This document shows positions 7,172-15,764 of a DNA stretch of 64,000 nucleotides, piece after piece; positions within the stretch are counted from its first letter, which is position 1; every line of letters begins with the position of its first letter. Source of the stretch: an uncultured Acidimicrobiales bacterium (lineage in GTDB: Bacteria > Actinomycetota > Acidimicrobiia > Acidimicrobiales > Bin134); contig OX638344.1 in the NCBI GenBank assembly GCA_951813555.1, positions 2,790,475-2,854,474 on the forward strand. The letters are read 5' to 3'. The position numbers and the translations under genes are program-made. A model generated the notes under the pieces. The model saw nothing but the letters and a program-made list of their open reading frames with translations. It had not been told where the DNA came from and ran no database searches.

Positions 7172-9457
7172 ATGAACGACAACCATCGGGACCAGCCGCA
7201 GCCCTTCGGCGGCCACATTGCCCGTCTGGCCGGCGATTCGACCCCATGGTGGCCCGAACCGGTTCGGCCCGCTCAGGGCAACCCCAACATCATTGTCGTC
7301 CTACTTGACGATCTCGGCTTCTCCGACATCAGCCCCTACGGCTCGGAGATCTCCACCCCTACCCTCGACCGCCTCAGCGCCGGGGGCCTGCGCTTCACCA
7401 ACTATCACACCGCCCCGCTGTGCTCACCGTCTCGTGCGTCCATCCACACTGGGATGAACCCGCACCGGGCCGGGTTCGCCGGAGTCGCCAACTTCGACCC
7501 GGGCTTTCCGGGTTGGACGATGGAGATCGATCCCTCGATCGACACGCTCCCCCACCTCCTTCGCGACGCGGGGTACGCCACCTTCGCCGTCGGCAAGTGG
7601 CACTTGACTCGCGACGGGGCGATGCACGACGGCGCTCCCCGCAATTCGTGGCCGCTACAGGTCGGCTACGACCGGTTCTACGGCGTGCTGGAGGGCTGGA
7701 CCAACATGCACCATCCCCATCGGCTCGTGCGCGACAACTCACCGGTGGCGGTCGACACGTACCCCGACGGCTACTACTTCACCGACGACATCACCGATGA
7801 GGCGATCTCCTATCTCAAATCGCTGCGATCCCACGACTCGACCCGCCCTTACTTCCTGTACCTGGCCCACGGGGCGGTCCACGGACCGCTCCAGGCCAAG
7901 GCGAACGACATCGCCACGCATCGGGGCCGTTACCAGCAGGGGTGGGATGAGGTCCGAGCACGCCGATTCGCAAATCAGATCGAGCTGGGCTTGTTCGACA
8001 AGGGCACGGCGCTACCGCCGCGCAACCACGAGCCTGGCTACGAGGTTGAGGCTTGGGCCACCCTCCCCGCTGAGGCTCAGGACAGGTACGCAAGGTACAT
8101 GGAGGTCTACGCCGCGATGGTCGACAACGTCGACCAGAACCTCGCCCGCCTCTTGGCTGCAGTCGAAGCGCTGGGCGACCTGGACAACACGGTCGTCTTG
8201 TTCACCTCCGACAACGGCGCGACCCGAGAGGGCGGGGCGCAGGGAACGCGGAGCTACTACCGCCAATTCGGAAACCCAGCAGGGTTTGGACGCGACTTCG
8301 ACATCGAGCGCGATCCCGATCTCATCGGCGGTCCTCAAGCGATGGTGCACTACCCCCGCGGATGGGGGATGGCGTCTAACACGCCGTTTCGGCTCTACAA
8401 GTCCTGTACCCACGCTGGCGGCGTGCGGGTGCCCATGATCGTTTCGTGGCCAAAGGGCATCGGACTCGACCGCGCCGGCACGATCCATCGCCAGTACCAG
8501 TACGTCACCGACCTCCTCCCGACAATCCTCGAACTCGCTCAGGTCGAGACGCCAAAGGACCTCGACGGCGCCAGCTTCGCCTCCGCCATCACCCATGGAG
8601 CCACCGAAAGCACCCACCTGGAGCAATACTCGGAGTGCTTCGGCAATCGAAGCTTCTACCGCAATGGATGGAAACTCGTCACGCTCCACCAGCGTGGGGC
8701 CGCGTATGACGACACAGAGTGGGAGCTCTACAACATCACCACCGACCCCACCGAGGTCAACGACGTCGCCGCCCAGCACCCAGAAGTCATCGCGGAACTC
8801 GCCGATGCCTGGGAACGCACCGCCTGGAACAACCAGGTGTTCCCGCTCGACGACGGCCTCGGGCTTCTCCAAGTGTTGCGCCGACCCGATGAAGCCTCGC
8901 TCAACGAACCCGTCCGTCTCCTGGCGGGCACACCGTCACTCGAGCGCTACCGGTCCCAGAAGCTCGTCGCACTCCGGGACTTCGACATCGAGATCGACAT
9001 CGTGCACCAAGACGCCGACGGTGTCCTCGTCGCCCACGGTGACCAGGGAGGCGGATACGTGGTGTACATCGAGCATGGCATCGTGCATTTTGGATATAAC
9101 GAGTACGGCATCGAAAAGATCGTCGCGGCGAACCTCTTGGACCCGGGCCGGCACCAGATCCACATCGCGGCTCGTTGTGGCGAGCCCTACACCTGGAATT
9201 TCACGATAAGCGTGGACGGCCGCCCGCAGGCAACCCTCGACGGAGTAGAGATGCTGATGGGCTTTGCTCCATTCCAAGGCATCGACGTCGGCATCGATCG
9301 CCGCTCTCCTGTCCTGTGGTCGACGTTTGAGACCCACGGCGCCTTCGCCTACCCCGGCGTCATCGAAGCGGTTACCTACCTACCTGGCCCCCCGGCACCC
9401 TACGACCCGGCCGAACTCATACAGCTGATGCGTAGCGCAGGAAGACGAACGGAATAG
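7172..9457 (+). CDS. arylsulfatase-type sulfatase with C-terminal beta-rich extension
   Basis: Hydrolyses sulfate esters; the active-site Cys must be oxidised to formylglycine. 761 residues from the ATG at 7172. N-terminal metal Asp pair in VVLLDDLGFSD (Asp46/47) and the sulfatase signature CSPSRASIHTG with Cys84, followed by HTGMNPHRAG and GKWHL. The catalytic domain ends near residue 560. The last about 180 residues look like a beta-sandwich (LamG/ConA-like) domain rather than a usual sulfatase tail. No signal peptide or membrane segment is seen, so it probably acts in the cytosol. Paired with a TauD-type dioxygenase and divergent from the ring-cleavage operon, it could desulfate the compound those enzymes degrade. 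Confidence 0.87.
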   Translation: MNDNHRDQPQPFGGHIARLAGDSTPWWPEPVRPAQGNPNIIVVLLDDLGFSDISPYGSEISTPTLDRLSAGGLRFTNYHTAPLCSPSRASIHTGMNPHRAGFAGVANFDPGFPGWTMEIDPSIDTLPHLLRDAGYATFAVGKWHLTRDGAMHDGAPRNSWPLQVGYDRFYGVLEGWTNMHHPHRLVRDNSPVAVDTYPDGYYFTDDITDEAISYLKSLRSHDSTRPYFLYLAHGAVHGPLQAKANDIATHRGRYQQGWDEVRARRFANQIELGLFDKGTALPPRNHEPGYEVEAWATLPAEAQDRYARYMEVYAAMVDNVDQNLARLLAAVEALGDLDNTVVLFTSDNGATREGGAQGTRSYYRQFGNPAGFGRDFDIERDPDLIGGPQAMVHYPRGWGMASNTPFRLYKSCTHAGGVRVPMIVSWPKGIGLDRAGTIHRQYQYVTDLLPTILELAQVETPKDLDGASFASAITHGATESTHLEQYSECFGNRSFYRNGWKLVTLHQRGAAYDDTEWELYNITTDPTEVNDVAAQHPEVIAELADAWERTAWNNQVFPLDDGLGLLQVLRRPDEASLNEPVRLLAGTPSLERYRSQKLVALRDFDIEIDIVHQDADGVLVAHGDQGGGYVVYIEHGIVHFGYNEYGIEKIVAANLLDPGRHQIHIAARCGEPYTWNFTISVDGRPQATLDGVEMLMGFAPFQGIDVGIDRRSPVLWSTFETHGAFAYPGVIEAVTYLPGPPAPYDPAELIQLMRSAGRRTE

Positions 9458-9711
9458 CAGTGATGTCGGAGGGGGACCCACGAGGATCTATAACTGCATT
9501 TAAATACAACCAGGGTGTGCCCCCTCCCGCGGAGTGCACCTGGTGAGATGACGTGCCGCCACGGAGCGTGCGTGAACGAGCAGCCGAAAAAGAACGAAAT
9601 GACGGACAGTAACAGCGGTGCGACATCGGTCAACGTCATCGGCCCGGTGCCACCTGATCCCGAGCAGCTCACCAACTAGAGCCGTCGTCTCCGTGTTCGT
9701 CGGGAAGGGAC
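9458..9711. other. intergenic junction without a convincing gene
   Basis: This gap lies between the sulfatase stop and the broken amidohydrolase copy. It contains an imperfect hairpin around 9509-9542 (CCAGG...CCTGG arms). It also has a 35-codon open frame from a GTG at 9572 to a TAG at 9677-9679 with no recognisable homology. Composition includes an AT-rich patch (catttaaatac near 9500) unlike its surroundings. It probably marks a recombination junction. Confidence 0.4.
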
Positions 9712-9991
9712 CATCGTCACCGTGGACCTGGGTGCCCTCCACTTCGTGCCGGTCATGCACGGCGACGACTTCAACATCGCCGCCCACTTGGTGTTCACCG
9801 CGTCATCCCACGATGTGGCCAACGTCTGGGTGCAAGGACGACATCTCGTGGCCGATGGCGAAGTGGCCTCTGTTGACGTCGGCCAAGTCGCCGAGCAGGC
9901 CCAGGCCGCGGCCGAAGAGCTATTCGAGCGCCGCCGCCAACTCCAAGGCGACACCCCCAGCCCCGCGACAACACTGGGCAAGAACGTCTAA
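9712..9991 (+). pseudogene. 3' remnant of a second amidohydrolase gene
   Basis: From catcgtcacc at 9712 the sequence tracks the 3' end of the amidohydrolase at 2751-3030 in the same frame and orientation to the stop codon, and weakly on to about 10012. Many third-position differences, but the encoded tail (VPVMHGDDFNIAAHLVF and the SPATTLGKN end) is almost unchanged. No HxH or other catalytic part is present, and the frame opens abruptly at 9712, so it cannot be a working enzyme. It marks the left border of the P450 at 10020. Confidence 0.85.
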
Positions 9992-10019
9992 ATCAGCCTG
10001 TACCAGCGGCGCTGGATAG

Positions 10020-11231
10020 TCAGCCCCCGGTGGGGGTGAAGGTGAGTGGCATGGTCTTGGGGGCCCGGGTGAACACGCCTTCTGGCGTGGGTGGGAGGCC
10101 GTCGAACGCGACAATATCCATGGCATCCAGCAGCTGGTTGGTGGCGATGTCGACCTCGGTCTTGGCCAGCATGGCCCCGATGCAGAAATGCCGGCCCAAG
10201 CAGAATCCGGTGTGGTTGGCGGCCCCGGAGAACGCCTTGGACACGTCGAGATCCTCGCGGAAGATGTCGAAGCGGTCGGGATCGTCGTAGCGGCGGGGGT
10301 CGCGGTTGGCGCCGGCGATGAGACAGGTCACCGTGGAACCGGCCGGAATGGTCACCCCGTGCATCTCCACGTCCACTTCGGGCTGGCGCATGATCATCTG
10401 CACCGGTGGCGAGTGCCGCAGCGTCTCGGCGAAGGCATTGTCGATGAGGCTGCGATCGTTGCGAACGGCCTCTAGCTGATCTGGGTTGGCGACCAGGTTC
10501 ATCATCATGTTGGCCATGGCCTTGTCGGTGGTCTCTCCCCCGGCCACCAACAGCAGCGATACAAACGCCTTGATCTCTAAATCAGTCATCTGCTCGCCGT
10601 CGATAACCGCGGTGCATAGCGTGCTGAGCAGATCGTCGCCGGGATTGGCACGCCTCTCGGCGATGATCGGCATCAAATAGGCCTGGAGCTCGTCTTTGGT
10701 CTGGAGCCCCTGGGCCATAACTTCCTCGTCGCCAGTGAGGTTGCTGAGGAACATCATGATCGAGTGGTACCACTTCTGGAATCGCTCGTGATCCGACTTG
10801 TCCAACCCCAGCATGTCGACGATCACATTGATCGGGAAGCGGATCGAGAACTGGTCGACCAGGTCGACCTTGCCGTCAGTGCGGAAGCCGTCGATGAGGT
10901 CGCGGGCATTGGCCGCGATGACCGGGACGAACTTTGCCGTCAACTCGCTGCCCCGGAAGGCGGGAGCGATCAGATTTCGGTGGGCGGAGTGGTCGCGCCC
11001 CTCCATCTGGAGGATCGTCCGTCCGTGGACCGGCTCGAGCTGCCACTCATAGTTCTTGTTGGTGAAGGTCTTGTCCTTGAAGGCCCTCTCGACGTCGTCG
11101 TAGCGAGAGATCAGCCATGCCTCGGTGGCCTCGTGATACACGACAGGGTATTCCTCACGCATCACCGCCAAGACGGCATTGGGGTCTTCGGCAAATGCTG
11201 TGGACAGAATGTCCGGTTCGATGGCGGCCAC
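10020..11231 (-). CDS. cytochrome P450
   Basis: Haem-thiolate monooxygenase of bacterial class I type, needing ferredoxin and reductase partners not found here. 403 residues. I-helix motif LLVAGGETTDKAM, K-helix ETLRHSPP, and the haem Cys in FCLGRHFCIGAML, where the usual FGxGxHxC is modified to TGFCLGRHFC with Cys in the normal relative position. Substrate unknown. It sits between two 3' gene scars (amidohydrolase remnant on the left, katG remnant on the right), so it may have arrived as a single-gene block. Confidence 0.9.
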   Translation of the reverse strand: MAAIEPDILSTAFAEDPNAVLAVMREEYPVVYHEATEAWLISRYDDVERAFKDKTFTNKNYEWQLEPVHGRTILQMEGRDHSAHRNLIAPAFRGSELTAKFVPVIAANARDLIDGFRTDGKVDLVDQFSIRFPINVIVDMLGLDKSDHERFQKWYHSIMMFLSNLTGDEEVMAQGLQTKDELQAYLMPIIAERRANPGDDLLSTLCTAVIDGEQMTDLEIKAFVSLLLVAGGETTDKAMANMMMNLVANPDQLEAVRNDRSLIDNAFAETLRHSPPVQMIMRQPEVDVEMHGVTIPAGSTVTCLIAGANRDPRRYDDPDRFDIFREDLDVSKAFSGAANHTGFCLGRHFCIGAMLAKTEVDIATNQLLDAMDIVAFDGLPPTPEGVFTRAPKTMPLTFTPTGG

Positions 11232-11240
11232 AGGCCAACC

Positions 11241-11294
11241 TTACAGATCGAAGCGATCCAGGTTCATTACCTTGGCCCAGGCCGCCGAAGAGTC
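11241..11294 (-). pseudogene. katG 3'-end remnant (17 codons plus stop)
   Basis: Minus-strand translation ends [13 protein letters not shown] followed by TAA, matching the C terminus of the intact KatG encoded 780 bp away ([14 protein letters not shown]). Over the 39 bp best-matching stretch I count 36 identities to 12026-12064. Homology stops abruptly upstream of the Asp codon. It has no start and is far too short to function. Together with katG it brackets the toxin-antitoxin pair. Confidence 0.85.
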
Positions 11295-11315
11295 AAGGTG
11301 ACCGCTGGTCGACCA

Positions 11316-11672
11316 TCACAGGCTAAGTGCGTTTCGCAGGATCTCGTCTATTGCCCGCAAGCGCACTGGATCGAGCCGACCTAGCCGTTCCACGAAACGA
11401 TGAGTCGATACCGCCCGGACCTGTTCGACTTGGAACGCAGTGGCCGAAACAAGGCCGGTGCCAACATCGGGTTCAACCACGACATGAAGCGGCACCGAGC
11501 GAATCGTCGATGTGCCCGGCACCACGATCACCATCTTCAAATTTGGATGGTGCAGTCGGTCGTCAGAGACAATCAGCGCTGGACGGCGAAAGGCCTGCTC
11601 AGGATGCTCAGGGTCGGCGCCGAAATCCACAGACCACACATCACCCCGAGCGAACCGCCCCTCAGAGTTCAT
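11316..11672 (-). CDS. MazF/PemK-family endoribonuclease toxin
   Basis: Predicted sequence-specific mRNA interferase of a type II toxin-antitoxin system. 118 residues. The N-terminal RGDVWSVDFG, RRPALIVSDD and VVPGTSTIRSVPLHV segments are the standard PemK-like beta-barrel order, and AFQVEQVRAVSTHRF carries the usual second motif. It starts 11 nt inside the antitoxin gene, so the two are co-translated with the antitoxin first. The pair lies between a katG 3' scar and intact katG. Cleavage specificity cannot be read from sequence. Confidence 0.85.
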   Translation of the reverse strand: MNSEGRFARGDVWSVDFGADPEHPEQAFRRPALIVSDDRLHHPNLKMVIVVPGTSTIRSVPLHVVVEPDVGTGLVSATAFQVEQVRAVSTHRFVERLGRLDPVRLRAIDEILRNALSL

Positions 11673-11889
11673 CCAAACCGTCTATTGCGGCAGCATCCAA
11701 CCGCCTACTCTCCATCTGGTAGGCGTCAACCTCCGACGGGGCCAGATCATCAAGCGCATCCCGGACCGATGACCACCACTCGTCACGGCCAAGCCGATGT
11801 ACCGCGTCGGCAACGACGTCAACCATGGACGTGCCTCGCTGCTCAGCCATCCAGGCGATCTCATCCCGCAACTCGCTCGGGACCCGCAA
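11662..11889 (-). CDS. ribbon-helix-helix antitoxin (MazE-like)
   Basis: About 75 residues from a TTG at 11889. The beginning LRVPSELRDEIAWMAEQRG is a ribbon-helix-helix DNA-binding strand and helix, with an acidic tail DLAPSEVDAYQMESRRLDAAA suited to toxin binding. In-frame codons upstream continue as APSKTTT before a stop, so translation might start slightly earlier from a non-standard codon, but no ATG or GTG is available. Expected to neutralise the adjacent MazF-like toxin and repress the operon. An AT-rich patch (ttttatag) just upstream is a plausible -10 region. Confidence 0.75.
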   Translation of the reverse strand: MRVPSELRDEIAWMAEQRGTSMVDVVADAVHRLGRDEWWSSVRDALDDLAPSEVDAYQMESRRLDAAAIDGLDEL

Positions 11890-11970
11890 TGTTGTCGTCT
11901 TTGAAGGCGCTATAAAAGTAGACTACCACGGATACCTAACAGGCTTCTATCCCGTAAGCCTACGAAGGCT

Positions 11971-12006
11971 GCCGGCCAGCGGGAGAGGGGGATCCCGCTG
12001 GCCGGC
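11971..12006 (-). terminator. strong hairpin downstream of katG
   Basis: Perfect 14-bp arms (gccggccagcggga at 11971-11984 and its complement at 11993-12006) with an 8-nt loop, starting 16 nt after the katG stop. There is no clear T-run, but the stem is strong and correctly placed to end katG transcription. Confidence 0.7.
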
Positions 12007-12021
12007 TGGCCATCACTGGGC

Positions 12022-14205
12022 TCAGGTCAGGTCGAACCGATCCAGGTTCATGACCTTGGCCCAGGCTGAGGCGAAATCGTTGACGAACTTCTCCTCGCCG
12101 TCGTCGCACCCGTAAACCTCGGCTATGGCCCGGAGCTGCGAGTTGGAGCCGAACACCAGGTCGGCGGCGGTGGCCGTCCAGCGGAGCTCGCCGGTGGCGC
12201 AGTCCCGGCCCTCGTAGACGCCGGACTGGTCGATTGAGGCCTGCCATTCGGTGTCCATGGTGAGGAGGTTGGTGAAGAAGTCATTGGTGAGGGTGCCCGG
12301 CCGGTCGGTGAGCACACCGTGTTGGGATTGGCCGACGTTGGCATTCAGCGCTCGCATCCCGCCGACCAGCACGGTCATCTCGGGAGCGGTCAGGTTGAGC
12401 AGGAACGCCTTGTCCACCAGCAGCTCCTCGGCGGGACGCTTGTGGAAGTCGGCCAAGTAGTTGCGGAAGCCGTCGGCGGTGGGCTCCAGCACGGCGAAGC
12501 TCTCGACGTCGGTCTGATCCTGGGAGGCGTCGGTGCGGCCCGGCGAGAACGGAACTGCCACGTTGTGGCCGGCTTCGCTAGCTGCTTTCTCCACTGCGGC
12601 GCATCCGCCGAGGACGATGAGATCGGCCAGTGAGACCTGCGGACCTCCTTGGGCGTTGAAGTCTGCTTGGACCTGCTCGAGGACGGCTACCACGTCGGCC
12701 ACGCCCGCTTGGACGTTGACGTTCCAGCCGCTCTGGGGTGCGAGTCGAATGCGGGCTCCGTTGGCCCCGCCTCGCATGTCGGTGCCCCGGAACGTCGAGG
12801 CCGAGGCCCAGGCGGTGGAGACCAGCTGGGAAACCGACAGCCCGGAGCTCAGGATCCGGGCCTTCAGGTCGGCGATCTCATCGGCACCGATGGACTCGCC
12901 CTGGGGAGCGGGAACCGGGTCTTGCCAGATCAGCTCCTCATCGGGAACCTCAGGGCCGAGGTAGCGGGCCACCGGGCCCATGTCGCGGTGGGTGAGCTTG
13001 AACCAGGCCCGAGCGAAGGCGTCGGCCAGCTCGTCGGGATTCTCGTGGAAGCGGCGGGAAATGGGCTCGTAAATCGGGTCGAACCGCAACGCCAGGTCGG
13101 TGGTCAGCATCATCGGCGCACACCGCACGGATGGATCATGGGCATCCGGGACGGTGTCATCCGCGGCCCGGTCGGTCGGGCGCCACTGGTGGGCGCTGGC
13201 GGGACTCTGGGTCAGCTCCCATTCATAGCCGAACAGGTTGTCGAAGAAACCGTTGTCCCACGTCGCGGGGTCGTTGGTCCATGCTCCTTCGAGGCCACTG
13301 GTGATGGCATCGCCGCCCACTCCGGTTCCGAAGGTGTTCTTCCAGCCCAAGCCCTGTTCTTCGATGCTGGCTGCTTCGGGATCATCCCCGACATAGGTGT
13401 CGGGGGCGGCTCCGTGAGCCTTGCCGAAGGTGTGGCCGCCGGCGATCAGCGCCACGGTTTCCTCGTCGTCCATGGCCATGCGGGCGAAGGTCTCCCGGAT
13501 ATCGATTCCGGCGGCAATGGGATCGGGATTGGCGTTGGGGCCTTCGGGATTGACATAGATGAGGCCCATCTGCACCGCGCCCAGCGGGGTCTCCAGGTCG
13601 CGTTCTCCGGTGTAGCGCTCGTCGCCGAGCCACTCATTCTCCGAACCCCAGTAGATGTCCTCCTCCGGGGCCCAGATGTCGGGGCGGCCGCCGCCGAACC
13701 CGAAGGTCTCGAAACCCATCGACTCCAGGGCCACGTTGCCGGCCAGAATCAACAGGTCGGCCCAAGAGAGCCTGCGGCCGTACTTCTGCTTGACCGGCCA
13801 CAGCAGCCGGCGGGCCTTGTCGAGGCTCGCGTTGTCGGGCCAGCTGTTCAACGGCGCAAACCGCTGAGCGCCGGTGCCGCCACCGCCGCGGCCGTCGCCG
13901 ACCCGGTAGGTGCCCGCCGCGTGCCAGGTGAGGCGGATCATCAACGGGCCGTAGTGGCCGTAGTCAGCGGGCCACCAGTCCTTGGAGTCGACCAGCACGT
14001 CGGCGATGTCCTGTTTCACCGCCGCCAGATCGAGTGTTTCGAACTCTGCGGCGTAGTCGAAGCCATCCCCCATCGGATCGGCTTCAGGGGAATGCTGGTG
14101 CAGGATCTTCAGATTCAGCTGCTCAGGCCACCACTGCTCGGTGGCCGATGTGCCCTTGGCGGTGTTGGCGCCCGAAAACGGGCACTGGCTGGTGCTCTCA
14201 GTCAT
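12022..14205 (-). CDS. katG: catalase-peroxidase
   Basis: Bifunctional haem catalase-peroxidase that detoxifies H2O2. 727 residues, family length. Distal triad Arg91-Trp94-His95 in [11 protein letters not shown]; the covalent adduct residues Trp94, Tyr217 ([12 protein letters not shown]) and Met243 have the spacing known from KatG; proximal haem ligand His258 in [11 protein letters not shown]. The C-terminal peroxidase-like half is complete to FDLT. It is 42 bp downstream of a Fur-family gene in the furA-katG order common in actinobacteria, and followed by a hairpin. A short piece of its 3' end is duplicated at 11241. Confidence 0.97.
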   Translation of the reverse strand: MTESTSQCPFSGANTAKGTSATEQWWPEQLNLKILHQHSPEADPMGDGFDYAAEFETLDLAAVKQDIADVLVDSKDWWPADYGHYGPLMIRLTWHAAGTYRVGDGRGGGGTGAQRFAPLNSWPDNASLDKARRLLWPVKQKYGRRLSWADLLILAGNVALESMGFETFGFGGGRPDIWAPEEDIYWGSENEWLGDERYTGERDLETPLGAVQMGLIYVNPEGPNANPDPIAAGIDIRETFARMAMDDEETVALIAGGHTFGKAHGAAPDTYVGDDPEAASIEEQGLGWKNTFGTGVGGDAITSGLEGAWTNDPATWDNGFFDNLFGYEWELTQSPASAHQWRPTDRAADDTVPDAHDPSVRCAPMMLTTDLALRFDPIYEPISRRFHENPDELADAFARAWFKLTHRDMGPVARYLGPEVPDEELIWQDPVPAPQGESIGADEIADLKARILSSGLSVSQLVSTAWASASTFRGTDMRGGANGARIRLAPQSGWNVNVQAGVADVVAVLEQVQADFNAQGGPQVSLADLIVLGGCAAVEKAASEAGHNVAVPFSPGRTDASQDQTDVESFAVLEPTADGFRNYLADFHKRPAEELLVDKAFLLNLTAPEMTVLVGGMRALNANVGQSQHGVLTDRPGTLTNDFFTNLLTMDTEWQASIDQSGVYEGRDCATGELRWTATAADLVFGSNSQLRAIAEVYGCDDGEEKFVNDFASAWAKVMNLDRFDLT

Positions 14206-14247
14206 GGGACTCTCCTTTGAGTTGTTGCTTGGTTGTTGGTTGGCTCA

Positions 14248-14694
14248 TCAGACGGCCGGCTCGCTGTCGGCGGCGAAGCACTCGGGGCAGCGGCCCCAGT
14301 AGATGACCTCGGCCTCGTCGATCTCGTATCCGGAGTCGTCGGCTGCGGTGAGACACGGGGTGTAGCCCACCGCGCAGTCGACGTCCACCATCCGATTGCA
14401 TGAGCGGCAGATCAAGTGGTGGTGGTTGTCGCCCACCCGGTCCTCATAGCGGGCTGGCGATCCCGCGGGCTGGATCCTTCGGATCAGGCCCTTTTCGGCC
14501 AGCATCCCCACCGAGTCATACACCGCCTGGCGGGATATGGCGCCAATGTCGTTGTGGACCACCTCGGCCACATCATCCACCGTACCGTGAGGACAGGCCG
14601 AAACGGCACGGATGACGGCAATGCGCTGTGCGGTGACCTGGAGGCCGTGCTGGCGCAATAGGTCAGCGGGGGCGGGGGTGTCGCTCGACGGCAT
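14248..14694 (-). CDS. furA: Fur-family peroxide/iron regulator (FurA)
   Basis: Redox- or metal-sensing repressor expected to control itself and katG. 148 residues. Winged helix with recognition segment [24 protein letters not shown]-like metal cluster [11 protein letters not shown]; two Cys pairs (CRSC and CPEC) for a structural zinc. The AT-rich dyad immediately upstream and the near absence of a leader before the ATG resemble the autoregulated furA-katG promoter described in mycobacteria. Direct iron versus peroxide sensing cannot be decided here. Confidence 0.92.
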   Translation of the reverse strand: MPSSDTPAPADLLRQHGLQVTAQRIAVIRAVSACPHGTVDDVAEVVHNDIGAISRQAVYDSVGMLAEKGLIRRIQPAGSPARYEDRVGDNHHHLICRSCNRMVDVDCAVGYTPCLTAADDSGYEIDEAEVIYWGRCPECFAADSEPAV

Positions 14695-14714
14695 GGGGCC
14701 ATCGTATCGGCAGG

Positions 14715-14736
14715 TTTGGAATTAGTCAAATATTTG
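14715..14736 (-). promoter_or_regulatory. probable FurA operator at furA-katG promoter
   Basis: On the minus strand TTTGACTAATTCCAAA (14715-14730) is an imperfect dyad overlapping a perfect CAAATATTTG palindrome (14727-14736). It is AT-rich in otherwise GC-rich DNA. A GATACGAT -10-like element follows, about 15 nt before the furA ATG, implying a leaderless transcript. It resembles the AT-rich furA operator known from mycobacteria. Confidence 0.6.
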
Positions 14737-14788
14737 TTTAACTCTGATTACTTCATTCTTCCCGTACCCGGACTTCGCGGGAAGTCAG

Positions 14789-15682
14789 TCAGGCCGGGTG
14801 ATTCTCGACGAGGCGGCGGATGCCGTCCTGCCAGTTCACCAGTCGGTCGGGCCGCAGGGCCTCGATGCGGCTGGTGTCCATGACGGTGCTGGGAATGGCG
14901 GTATCAGACTCCACGATCTTGGGCGGGTCGCAGCCGTCTATCTCGGCCATGAACGCGCACCATTCGGCCACTGACACCAGTCCGGGGCTGGCCCAGTTCA
15001 GCGTGGTAGCCGGTACCGAGGCCTGATCGAGCAATACCGGCAGATCGGCGGCGATGTCCTCGTCGTGGACGAGGTTGTAGCGGGCGCCGTCGGTGTGGAC
15101 TTCGATGTCCATGCCCGCTCTCATCATCAGAAGATGGAAGAAGGGCCATCCGGTGGTGTCGCCATAGGGCACGTTGAGCCGGGTGATCACCGTAGGCAGG
15201 TTGAATTCCTGAGCCCCGAACCGGGCCACCGACTCCCCCGCGATCTTGCAGATCGAATAGGTCGGCATCATGTGGGCGTGGTGGTTGCCATGAGGGCTGT
15301 CCTCGGTGAACGGCTGGCCGCCGTTGGGCTGATAGACCGCCCCCGAGGAGCAGTGCAAGAACGCCCCGGCGTCGCGGAAGTGGCTCATCAAGTGGCCGGT
15401 GGCCTCTGAGCACACGGCCAGATCGGTCTTCCAGTCGCCGGTCTTGATAACCGCTAGGTTCACGACGACATCCACATCGCGGGGAACCGCCGAGAAATCA
15501 GCTTCGACGAAGTCCACGGCGATGCACTCCACTCCCCCAGACTCAAGATCGGCCCGAGCATTGGCATCCGAGAACCGAGCCAACGCGATCACCCGATTGT
15601 CAGCCGCCAAGGTCTTGCACAACGGCGGCCCCACCATCCCCGTCGGCCCCGTCACCACGATGGTCTTGTTTCTTAGCTCCAC
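14789..15682 (-). CDS. NAD-dependent epimerase/dehydratase (extended SDR)
   Basis: NAD(P)-binding sugar- or sterol-type epimerase/dehydratase family, 297 residues. I use the GTG at 15682 because AGAGGAG lies 6 nt upstream; a longer frame to 15715 lacks such a site. The Rossmann motif is VTGPTGMVGPP, the catalytic pair is in YSICK, and HCSSGAVY supplies the Ser. Convergent with nothing obvious and divergent from a bicupin gene, so no pathway can be named. A short-chain hydroxysteroid or nucleotide-sugar substrate are equally possible. Confidence 0.75.
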   Translation of the reverse strand: MELRNKTIVVTGPTGMVGPPLCKTLAADNRVIALARFSDANARADLESGGVECIAVDFVEADFSAVPRDVDVVVNLAVIKTGDWKTDLAVCSEATGHLMSHFRDAGAFLHCSSGAVYQPNGGQPFTEDSPHGNHHAHMMPTYSICKIAGESVARFGAQEFNLPTVITRLNVPYGDTTGWPFFHLLMMRAGMDIEVHTDGARYNLVHDEDIAADLPVLLDQASVPATTLNWASPGLVSVAEWCAFMAEIDGCDPPKIVESDTAIPSTVMDTSRIEALRPDRLVNWQDGIRRLVENHPA

Positions 15683-15764
15683 TTTGTGCTCCTCTATCAA
15701 CCAGAGGGCCCACAATCTAGTGCGAGTCTTCTTCGCTCAGAATATTCACATGCAGAGGTGAGAA

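Noticed and set aside
9572..9679. 35-codon open frame from GTG ending in TAG before the amidohydrolase remnant
   Set aside because: No ribosome site of note, no homology recognised, and it sits in a probable junction; kept only as a comment in the intergenic entry.
12649..14220. 523-codon plus-strand frame opposite katG
   Set aside because: Typical high-GC shadow; katG on the other strand has all catalytic residues.
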